A stretch of DNA of 64,000 nucleotides, taken from the NCBI GenBank assembly GCA_033816765.1, contig CM066292.1:3720001-3784000 (forward strand), written 5' to 3'. Each line of letters opens with the position of its first letter. Positions within the stretch are counted from its first letter, which is position 1. The DNA is from Nothopassalora personata (Eukaryota > Ascomycota > Dothideomycetes > Mycosphaerellales > Mycosphaerellaceae). Under the pieces are notes generated by a model. That model was given only the letters and a program-made list of their open reading frames with translations. It was not told where the DNA came from and searched no databases. Positions 34,186-41,771 of this stretch are shown here, piece after piece. The position numbers and the translations under genes were made by a program.

Positions 34186-34200
34186 GCTTTGAACGCCCTC
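34186..34200 (+). promoter_or_regulatory. Primer-binding site, probably self-primed
   Basis: The sequence just after the LTR (GCTTTGAACGCCCTC) does not start with the TGG expected of tRNA 3'-end priming. TTGAACGCC (34189-34197) is the reverse complement of GGCGTTCAA within the LTR. This matches the Tf1/sushi-type self-priming design, where the RNA 5' end folds back as primer. The same pair is conserved, RIP aside, in D and H. Confidence 0.55.
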
Positions 34201-34204
34201 TACG

Positions 34205-36499
34205 ATGGGAGACCGACAGAGTGAACGGGGAACACCCGCCCCCAGTGAAGCAGGCAGAGCCCGACGACCTCAGACCGCAAACGATGCTATCAATGCCTTG
34301 GCTACTCATACAGGCAACGACACCCTCAAGGTTGGCAAGCCAGAATTCTACTATGGCGATCGAGACAAGTTCGACACTTGGGTTGCTCAGATGGATATGT
34401 ACTTCTTGTTCAACTCCATGGCTGAGAACCTCAAGCCTGTCTTTGCCACTACCTTCCTGAGAGGACGAGCACAGCATTGGGTCAAACCCTTCCTTAGGAC
34501 CTACCTGGACAGCAACGGCAACGACAACGCTAACGGGATCTTTACGTCTTACGGTCATCTCAAGAGCGCGATGAAGAGCGTCTTTGGCATCTCGAACGAG
34601 GTTGCTACTGCTGTACGCGTCATCCAACATCTGACCCAGAAGACATCCACTGCCGACTACGCTGCCAAATTCCAGGAGTACGCCCAGCTTACTGATTGGG
34701 ACGACGAAGCACTTCAAGTCATGTACCGGAGAGGATTGAAGGAGCATGTCAAGGATGAGTTAATGAGGGACGGTCGAAGGATCGATGACCTGGGATCTCT
34801 GGTCAAGGTCACGATCGATCTTGACGACAGACTCTACGAGAGAGCTCTAGAGCGACGATACGACTCCAAAGTATCCGGAAGAGCCGGATTTACCCCAGGC
34901 TACGACAATCGTAACAAGGGCTTTAGCGACAACTACAGTAAGCCCAGAAACAAGCCATACTACGGACCACAGCCAATGGAGCTCGACGTCACCGAAAAGG
35001 GTCGCAAGATCAGGAACAGCAAGGGGAACAGAAGACCCCCGAGTTCAGGAAAGGAAACACGAACCTGCTATGGATGTGGCAAACCTGGCCACCTAGCAAG
35101 GGACTGTCGCGGTAAGAATATGGTGCGCCGCGAACAGTTCAACACGATGCAACGACGAACTAGTAAACTTGAGAGCAGTGTCGGGTCTCCAGAAGACACC
35201 GACTATACTCAAGGAGTGGAGGAGAGAGCTAGCGAAGGAAGCACAGAGCCTCTCCTGGACCCCTCACAGGGACGAGGAGGATACCATGGGCAACAGATGA
35301 CGGTCATTTCATCTGAATTGCGAAACCAACCACAACAGTTCAACATGATGACACGAGGTCACACCAATTCCCCACGAGGACCTATACGAATGATCTTTCC
35401 AGACCACCCGGATGCGCAAGGAACCTGGGAACAACTCACTACAGTAGTGAGGGAACGATTCCCAGAACACGCGCGACAACGACAAGCGTGGCTCGACATT
35501 ACACATAAGATCCTACAGGTCATAGAGGACTTCCCCAACGTAACGGAAGAACCCTACAGAAGTCAACGACGCGAACTCCTGACGTTCTATGAAGGAGCCC
35601 GCCAAGAAGTCCTACGACTGGACCGAACAAGGGAATTTGGAATGATGACAAGAAGAGTCGACTACGAGATCGAATCCGAATCTCGAAATGGTCACGGAAG
35701 CCTTCATTGGCGATTCTGTTACCAAGACTCGTGTCAGGTTCACTACTCCGCCAAGTTAGGAGCAGGGTATTGGCCTCAGCAGCCGCGAGGAACCCTGGGA
35801 GCGCAACACAGGCAGGATGCCAAGCTCCAGGAAGTGGACGTCGACGAATCCTGCTTCGACGACGAGGACAAGGAAAACCAGGACCCAGGATGGAACGGAT
35901 CGTGGTCACCCGAACCACAGGAAGAAAGTCAAGAAACCACCGGGCTGGACAACATCCAAGAAGAACAGGATCCGGAAGAATCAAGCGACGAAGATTCCTC
36001 CGAAGGAGAAGAGAGCGACACCGACGACGACAACGAAGTCCAAACGTTTACTATGGACGCACCAAAAATGATCTTCGAATTACTCGTACATGTAATTCGG
36101 AGAAGCGAAGAAGTCTTCCCAAAGATACAGCGACGACGCTACCTGCACCCAGAACAGTTCGATCTAATGCTCGACACGATGCGAGGGATGGTCTGGAGAC
36201 ACCCCATCGTGGAACACGACAACGATAGCGCCAAGATCGTACAGGAGCGACCACCCATTGGAAGCAAGATGACCGCATTTGGATACATCACGCCGTCAGG
36301 AATAACGATCACGAATGAACTCAGGAAGTCAGTTCAGCACGTGAAAGCACTCTACTCAGAAACGCAGAAGATCCAGGAACGCAACAACAGAGAAGCATGG
36401 AGACCAGGAGCTTCGCTACAGGTTCAAGCCGAAGCCTTGCGACACGAAATGCAACATTCTACCCACGCATCGGGAAAAGGATCGACTCCCCAGGAATGA
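34205..36499 (+). CDS. gag: Gag of element E, 764 residues, long C-terminal extension
   Basis: This is the structural protein of the virus-like particle. The capsid-like region is about residues 45-250 (FNSMAENLKPVFATTFLRGR, EYAQLTDWDDEALQVMYRRG). A CCHC knuckle lies at C288, C291, H296, C301 (CYGCGKPGHLARDC). Unlike usual Ty3 Gags (about 300-400 residues), some 460 residues follow. They include a 99-codon module (381-479) absent from element D, an H501-C505-C510-H513 motif, and a strongly acidic tract (about 555-620, EEQDPEESSDEDSSEGEESD). The start ATG is 20 bases after the LTR. The stop TGA at 36497 lies 18 bases past a -1 slippery site leading into pol. Confidence 0.95.
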   Translation: MGDRQSERGTPAPSEAGRARRPQTANDAINALATHTGNDTLKVGKPEFYYGDRDKFDTWVAQMDMYFLFNSMAENLKPVFATTFLRGRAQHWVKPFLRTYLDSNGNDNANGIFTSYGHLKSAMKSVFGISNEVATAVRVIQHLTQKTSTADYAAKFQEYAQLTDWDDEALQVMYRRGLKEHVKDELMRDGRRIDDLGSLVKVTIDLDDRLYERALERRYDSKVSGRAGFTPGYDNRNKGFSDNYSKPRNKPYYGPQPMELDVTEKGRKIRNSKGNRRPPSSGKETRTCYGCGKPGHLARDCRGKNMVRREQFNTMQRRTSKLESSVGSPEDTDYTQGVEERASEGSTEPLLDPSQGRGGYHGQQMTVISSELRNQPQQFNMMTRGHTNSPRGPIRMIFPDHPDAQGTWEQLTTVVRERFPEHARQRQAWLDITHKILQVIEDFPNVTEEPYRSQRRELLTFYEGARQEVLRLDRTREFGMMTRRVDYEIESESRNGHGSLHWRFCYQDSCQVHYSAKLGAGYWPQQPRGTLGAQHRQDAKLQEVDVDESCFDDEDKENQDPGWNGSWSPEPQEESQETTGLDNIQEEQDPEESSDEDSSEGEESDTDDDNEVQTFTMDAPKMIFELLVHVIRRSEEVFPKIQRRRYLHPEQFDLMLDTMRGMVWRHPIVEHDNDSAKIVQERPPIGSKMTAFGYITPSGITITNELRKSVQHVKALYSETQKIQERNNREAWRPGASLQVQAEALRHEMQHSTHASGKGSTPQE

Positions 36500-39400
36500 G
36501 CGACCAAAGGGAGTTATGCAACACTACACAGGCTCAAGCATCAACAACAGTGTTTCGAACGAAGATTATCGTCAACGGGCAACGGACATATGCCATGATA
36601 GATTCCGGAGCGAGCGGGAACTTTGCCTCCGAATCATTTGTTAAACGACACGGATTAGCTACCCGAAGAAAGGAAGAGGGGTATGAATTGATCGCGGTAG
36701 ACGGATCATCCTTACCCAGTGTGGAGCGCGAGACGATACCGCTGCCACTTGCAATCCAACAGCACCACGAGGAAATCACCTTGGATGTTACTGACATGGC
36801 CAGTCATGACATCGTACTTGGGATGCCTTGGTTGAGAAAGCACAACCCAGTAATCGACTGGAGAAGAGGAGTACTCAGGTTTAAACAATGCGATTGCGTT
36901 ATCGACATTGAACCTACGCAGCGGCAGCGTTCGCTGGTAGATGAGGTAAGACAGCTAAATAGGATACAGCTTGCACCGACTAGAAGGACAGAAGAACCAC
37001 CTTCGACTGGGATAGACACCGACTTGGGGCAGTTGGGTCATGACATCACCGGAACGGATGGAAGTAACGCACCATCGAAGAATACCAACATTTCGGAGTT
37101 GGATATTCCCAAAGAATATCGCAAGTGGTCGCGACTCTTTGAAGAGGAAAGAGGCAGGGACGCCTTACCTAAACACGCACCATGGGATCATAAGATAAAC
37201 ATTCAGCCAGGAAAAGAGCCTCCATGGGGACCCCTATATCAAATGTCCGAAAAAGAGCTCCAGACCTTACGGGAATGGCTGAAGGAGAAGCTAGCGAAAG
37301 GTTGGATACAGCGGTCCACCTCAAGCGCAGGCGCTCCATGCATGTTCGTTCCAAAACCAAACGGGAAACTACGACTCGTACAAGACTACCGGAAGTTGAA
37401 CGAGATCACGATCAAAAACCGATATCCGCTACCGAACATCGAAGAAGCACAGGACAGATTAACCGGATCAGACTGGTACACCAAGATCGACCTACGAGAT
37501 GCCTTCTACGCTATACGAATGGCGGAAGGAGAAGAATGGAAAACCGCTTTCAGAACACGATACGGACTATACGAGTTTAAGGTCATGCCAATGGGATTGA
37601 CCAACGCACCCGCATCCTGCCAGGACCTTGTCAACGAAACACTTAGAGACCTACTCGACGTATGCGTCATCGCATATATGGACGACATACTGGTCTATAC
37701 CAAAGGATCCCTCCAGGAGCACATCAAGCAAGTCCAGGACGTATTTGAACGGCTCACCGGAGCAGGGTTCAAGACAGCACCAGAGAAATGCGAGTTCCAC
37801 AGGAAAGAAGTCAAATTCTTGGGCTTCATCATCAGCACCACGGGGATCGCGATCGACCCTGCAAAGACACAATCGATCAGAGAATGGCCAGAACCAAAGT
37901 CAGTTAAGGACGTACAATCGTTCCTTGGACTAGCCAACTACAACCGGAAATTCATCAAGGACTATTCGAAAACAGCAGCACCAATGACGATGCTTACGAG
38001 GAAAGACGTCAACTGGAAATGGGGAAAGGAACAATCTGACGCGTTCCAACGACTCAAGGAGCAATGCGTGTCAGCCCCCACGCTTCGACTATTCGATGGT
38101 AGCAAGGAAGTCCACATCGAGACCGACGCGTCCGATATGGCAATAGGCGCATGTCTAACACAGACACACGATGGGAAGCGACACCCAGTAGCCTATTACT
38201 CCCGAAAAATGACCACGGCGGAACAGAACTACGACATCCATGACAAGGAACTTCTAGCCATAGTTGCTGCCATGCAACATTGGAGAGTATACGTCGAAGG
38301 ACCACCAAAGTTAACGATTCTATCAGACCACAAGAATCTCACATACTTTACGACAACAAAGGAACTTACCCGAAGGCAAGCCCGCTGGTCGGAGCTGCTG
38401 GGACAGTACAAGTTCGAGATCAAATATACTCCAGGGACAGAGAACGGCCGCGCCGACGCGCTGAGCCGAAGAAGCGACTACATGGAAGGAAAAGAACCAG
38501 TGCAACACAAGATACTCAAGACAAACCCCGACGGAAGTCTTAGTGCCAACACGAAAGAGTTCAACAACATCGTGCGGATACTACGCGACACAGAAGAACA
38601 ATTCCTAATATCGCAAGGGAAATACCAAGTGCCAAAGGACCGAGAGGAAGAATGTATACGACAACATCACGACGATCCGCTGTACGGACACCCTGGAACA
38701 ACGAAAACAGTGGACCTCATACAACGCAGCTTCTCATTTCCACAGATGAGACAAAAAGTGCTACGCTACGTCAAACGCTGTGTACACTGTCAACAGAACA
38801 AGGCTGCCCGACATGCAAAATACGGTCACCTTCAATTCAGGACTCCTCCTACGAAACCATGGGACGAAGTCACGATGGATTTCATCACCAAACTCCCCAT
38901 CTCACGGGATCAAGTCACCGAACAACCCTACGACATGATACTGGTCATGGTTGACAGACTTACAAAGTATACACACTTCATCGCAGCATCAGAGACATAC
39001 ACTGCAGAACAGCTCGGATACTTGATACTGGACAGGTTGATCCGATACCATGGATTCCCAGAAGTTTTCATCACGGACAGAGACAAGCTGTTCACTTCCA
39101 ATTACTGGAAAACACTCATGGGAACAATCGGCATCAAACATAAACTGTCAACAGCCTACCATCCGGAGACCGACGGACAAACGGAAAGAGCAAATCAAAC
39201 CTTGGAACAATATCTACGGCACTACATCAACCATACACAAGACAATTGGGTTTCACTGCTGCCAATGGCACAGATTGCACTGAACAACCACAAATCAGAG
39301 ACAACTTCTACGACGCCATTCTATGCGAACTTTGGAAAGGATCCTAACCTGTTTGGAGAACCTGGATTCCACCCACAGGCCGAAAGAGCAATCGTGACGA

Positions 39401-39969
39401 CGGATACTCTTAAGGAAGTGCACAAAGAAGCGCAAAAAGCGATCACGGATGCACAACATAAACTGTCTCACCAACGACAAGATGGCAGAAAAATGGCGCC
39501 TCTGCTTAAAGAGGGGGATAAGGTCTATCTCCTCACAAAAAACTTGAAAACAAGGAGACAGACCAAGAAGCTGGATCATGTCAAGGTCGGACCATTTTTC
39601 ATTGACAGAATCGTCGGACCAGTCAACTACCGCCTACGCCTACCACCCGACGCAAAGATCCACCCAGTCTTCCATGTTTCCAGGCTGGAACCCGCGGACG
39701 CCGAAACACCTTGCCAAGAGAACTTCCATTTCGAGCCGGAAGCAGAGAACGAATTCGAAGTCGAAAAAATCCTGAACAAGAAAGGTCAGCGATACCTTGT
39801 CAAGTGGAAAGGATACGACGAATCAGAAAATACCTGGGAACCGAGAGAGAACCTCAAGAATTGCCGGGTGCTCCTGATGGAGTACCTCCGACACCAGAAG
39901 AAACCCGGAGCGAAGAAGGACCGTACAACCAGAAATCCGACGACACGTCGTATCCCTGATCGACCATGA
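36397..39969 (+). CDS. pol: Pol of element E: protease, RT, RNase H, integrase, chromodomain
   Basis: An open frame of 1190 codons, -1 relative to gag. It is probably translated only as a Gag-Pol fusion, with entry at 36472-36478. Protease has DSG at about 69-71. RT extends from about 330, with YMDD at 427-430. RNase H starts near 570 (ETDASDMAIGACL), with DKELLAIV as the next helix. Integrase has its HHCC zinc region at about 757-803, the catalytic Asp residues in MDFITKLP (D828) and ITDRDKLF (about D893), and the Glu in HPETDGQTERANQ (about 929). A chromodomain at about 1120-1165 (VEKILNKKGQRYLVKWKGYDESENTW) likely tethers integration to modified histones. All key residues are present. Confidence 0.97.
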   Translation: METRSFATGSSRSLATRNATFYPRIGKRIDSPGMSDQRELCNTTQAQASTTVFRTKIIVNGQRTYAMIDSGASGNFASESFVKRHGLATRRKEEGYELIAVDGSSLPSVERETIPLPLAIQQHHEEITLDVTDMASHDIVLGMPWLRKHNPVIDWRRGVLRFKQCDCVIDIEPTQRQRSLVDEVRQLNRIQLAPTRRTEEPPSTGIDTDLGQLGHDITGTDGSNAPSKNTNISELDIPKEYRKWSRLFEEERGRDALPKHAPWDHKINIQPGKEPPWGPLYQMSEKELQTLREWLKEKLAKGWIQRSTSSAGAPCMFVPKPNGKLRLVQDYRKLNEITIKNRYPLPNIEEAQDRLTGSDWYTKIDLRDAFYAIRMAEGEEWKTAFRTRYGLYEFKVMPMGLTNAPASCQDLVNETLRDLLDVCVIAYMDDILVYTKGSLQEHIKQVQDVFERLTGAGFKTAPEKCEFHRKEVKFLGFIISTTGIAIDPAKTQSIREWPEPKSVKDVQSFLGLANYNRKFIKDYSKTAAPMTMLTRKDVNWKWGKEQSDAFQRLKEQCVSAPTLRLFDGSKEVHIETDASDMAIGACLTQTHDGKRHPVAYYSRKMTTAEQNYDIHDKELLAIVAAMQHWRVYVEGPPKLTILSDHKNLTYFTTTKELTRRQARWSELLGQYKFEIKYTPGTENGRADALSRRSDYMEGKEPVQHKILKTNPDGSLSANTKEFNNIVRILRDTEEQFLISQGKYQVPKDREEECIRQHHDDPLYGHPGTTKTVDLIQRSFSFPQMRQKVLRYVKRCVHCQQNKAARHAKYGHLQFRTPPTKPWDEVTMDFITKLPISRDQVTEQPYDMILVMVDRLTKYTHFIAASETYTAEQLGYLILDRLIRYHGFPEVFITDRDKLFTSNYWKTLMGTIGIKHKLSTAYHPETDGQTERANQTLEQYLRHYINHTQDNWVSLLPMAQIALNNHKSETTSTTPFYANFGKDPNLFGEPGFHPQAERAIVTTDTLKEVHKEAQKAITDAQHKLSHQRQDGRKMAPLLKEGDKVYLLTKNLKTRRQTKKLDHVKVGPFFIDRIVGPVNYRLRLPPDAKIHPVFHVSRLEPADAETPCQENFHFEPEAENEFEVEKILNKKGQRYLVKWKGYDESENTWEPRENLKNCRVLLMEYLRHQKKPGAKKDRTTRNPTTRRIPDRP
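36472..36514 (+). promoter_or_regulatory. Programmed -1 frameshift signal
   Basis: The heptamer G-GGA-AAA (36472-36478) is in the correct gag phase for X-XXY-YYZ slippage. After a 6-base spacer, ACTCCC (36485-36490) can pair with GGGAGT (36509-36514), enclosing the gag stop codon in the loop. The shifted frame enters pol as RIDSPGMSDQRE. The stem is kept in H (AACTCCC/GGGAGTT) and G (ACTCC/GGAGT), and the heptamer is kept in D at 51888-51894. Confidence 0.75.
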
Positions 39970-40414
39970 GCCCCCAGGTGTTAGGAGACAGGTGAAAGTC
40001 CAGCGACTCCTGCTGCTCCAGCTCCGACAAGGCTGCGGACTCCACAGCAATGGCCTCGTCGGCTCTCTGATCCACGAGCTCCATCTGCTTCCGAAGCCGC
40101 TCCTCCTTTGCGTATGCAGTGTTCAGAGTCTCCCGAGCACGCTCTTGAGCCTCGCGGGCCTCCTTAATCTGCCTCTCCAACTTCTTCTTCTCACCGATCA
40201 GACGATCGAACTCGGAACGCGACACCTTCACGTCACAACGAACGTTGCGACGCACACACTCGTTGCACCGCCCCGACGACACGTGTACCTTGCACACGCG
40301 CGAATGCGCTCGACAGTTGGAACAAGACCGAACCATTATCTCTCCAAAACTTTCGATCGTTTCTGCTAACTTGAGGCGACGAGAGGTGCTGGATGAAGAT
40401 GACACCTTTGGCAT
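39854..40414 (-). CDS. Antisense ORF of element E: Zn2Cys6-spaced cluster plus coiled coil
   Basis: This 186-codon ORF runs opposite to gag-pol. It starts 88 bases inside the 3' LTR and overlaps the pol 3' end by 116 bases. Residues 5-10 are Ser-rich. Cysteines 31, 34, 41, 50, 53 and 60 have spacing CX2CX6CX8CX2CX6C, the Gal4-type binuclear zinc pattern. Residues ~66-140 are charged and heptad-like (EKKKLERQIKEAREAQERAR, then RLRKQMELVDQ), predicted to be a coiled coil. The last ~45 residues overlap pol and are Gly/Ser-rich. Homologous relics occur in four other elements in the window, always antisense and at the same position. Function is unknown; DNA binding, regulation or Gag interaction are possibilities. 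Transcription from the 3' LTR in reverse is an inference. Confidence 0.75.
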   Translation of the reverse strand: MPKVSSSSSTSRRLKLAETIESFGEIMVRSCSNCRAHSRVCKVHVSSGRCNECVRRNVRCDVKVSRSEFDRLIGEKKKLERQIKEAREAQERARETLNTAYAKEERLRKQMELVDQRADEAIAVESAALSELEQQESLDFHLSPNTWGLMVDQGYDVSSDFWLYGPSSLRVSSGVGGTPSGAPGNS

Positions 40415-40490
40415 GATGAGAACATGGACAAAGAAACGACGACGGCCGAGGCAACAGAGTTATGACCTCAGCTCGTGGCGAGCTAGGCTA

Positions 40491-40502
40491 AGAGGGGGAT
40501 GG
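40491..40502 (+). promoter_or_regulatory. Polypurine tract
   Basis: AGAGGGGGATGG lies immediately upstream of the 3' LTR and is the expected primer for plus-strand DNA synthesis. RIPed equivalents sit next to the LTRs at 20062, 27803, 45247 and 61545. Confidence 0.85.
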
Positions 40503-40949
40503 TGTTACGGATCGGATTGGGCCTGCAACCGCAAGCCAATCAGATACCTCACAGTTAAGCGGGCGCAGCCGCTGCAAAGTGCTCTGCTGATCTGCTTGAT
40601 CTGTCGAACAGATCAACAGATCAGAGCAGAGTACGACGCGAGACGATCTGCTGCTCTGTTTGATCTGTCGAACAGATCAACGGATCAAACAGATCAAGAC
40701 TATGAATCTCCTTTGTATTTAGGAGCGCTGAGAATCCCTTATGGCTTCGAGGCGTTCAACTCACTGTTCAATATCACTGTTTGGAATACACCACAACCCA
40801 ACCTCTGCCTCATTGTTTCTTGAGCCTTTGTAAGGTCAAGACACTACTGCTTCATCACTCTCCCTCAAACTTCCCATCGGCCCGAGAACAAACCCGATTG
40901 AGCTTGTCTTCTTGACTTGTGATATCATTAGGTTATACCAAACCTAACA
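40503..40949 (+). repeat. Element E 3' LTR
   Basis: 447 bp, no difference seen from 33739-34185. It is followed by the target duplication CTAAG. Confidence 0.97.
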
Positions 40950-40954
40950 CTAAG

Positions 40955-41771
40955 TCCTCCCCCGGGCTTCCTTACGAACAAGACGGGAGCCGCCGCTTCT
41001 AAGGTAGAAGGGCGAATGTAACCCTTACGCTATAGTTCCGTTAGTAACTTCCGGAGGATAAGTAGCTCGTCTTTAGACATGCTGTAGAGCGGTCCCTAGG
41101 GCAATGGTTCCGGGCTTCCGTCGGCTTTCGTCCGTATCTCGATCTTATAGTTAAGGTCGCCGCGGTGCGGAGCTAGTTTATTAGCTTCCTTAGTAGAAAA
41201 TAGCGGTAACATATCCTAAAGTTCTAGAGGTAAGCCCTTCTTAAGTTCCTCTTGCGTAGGCGGCTCCTTCTTACTAAGGGCTTTCTTAATATCTTCTACG
41301 GTTGCCGCGGCAATCGTAGCGAAACGCTTACCCGACTCGTGTTCTTCGTAGTTACGTCCTTCGGGTACCTATTTCTTTACTAAGCTATAGTAGTACCGGC
41401 GCTTTTTAGGCGTAGTCCGGATCTAGTTATGCGCCTTCTACGGGTTCCCTAGGATTATAGGGAAGTCTAGATTAGGCACGACGTAAGCATAAACCACCTA
41501 GTAGATCCCGGCAGTTTCTATGCGGAAGGCGACTACTCCTTCAATCGAGTTCCGCATCGCCTTCGTAAACCCTATAGCCTTACGGCTCTCGTTACTAATA
41601 TACATAAGACCGAGGCCTTTCGCTAGGTCTCCGTTAATTATAGCGTAGTATATGCATCCTTTATCGATAAGGGCAAACGTTCCGTAACTTTCGTTTAGGC
41701 GTACGTCGGTATATACAAGATTCCTATTTATAGAACTCTTAACTACGTTCTACCCCTTTACTAGCCCTTAC
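40955..41771 (-). pseudogene. Element F pol relic, protease and RT N-terminus
   Basis: The reverse complement gives GPLYSMSKDELLILRKLL and [20 protein letters not shown], which join in sense to the RT segment at 33738 once element E is removed. It also carries a retropepsin-like FALIDKGC region. It ends at CCCTTACA next to the TATAG duplication, with no gag visible. Confidence 0.75.

Larger units (their letters stand above)
33739..40949 (+). mobile_element. Element E: intact, un-RIPed Ty3/gypsy chromovirus
   Basis: 7211 bp with two 447-bp LTRs that look identical by eye and a 5-bp target duplication CTAAG (33734-33738 and 40950-40954). All ORFs are open: gag 34205-36499, pol 36397-39969, and an antisense ORF 39854-40414. 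It also has a PBS, a polypurine tract and a frameshift signal. Its CA and TG content is normal, in sharp contrast to its surroundings. It interrupts the RT of element F. Identical LTRs and open frames mean a recent insertion and probable competence for movement. Nothing visible contradicts activity. Confidence 0.97.
28826..41771 (-). mobile_element. Element F: second divergent Ty3 family, inserted in B/G
   Basis: The host element reads CCTATAG on the left and TATAGTTAG on the right of this insert, so TATAG is a 5-bp target duplication. The insert begins TGTTACGGG and ends CCCTTACA, TG..CA as for LTR elements. It contains a minus-oriented pol (30.8-33.74 kb and 40.95-41.77 kb). It is itself interrupted by a solo LTR and by the intact element E. 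No clear gag or second LTR was found at the right end, so the element is incomplete or rearranged. Confidence 0.7.

Noticed and set aside
34169..34747. 192-codon minus-strand frame opposite element E gag
   Set aside because: A codon shadow of gag. Unlike the 3' antisense ORF, I saw no counterpart preserved in the relic elements.
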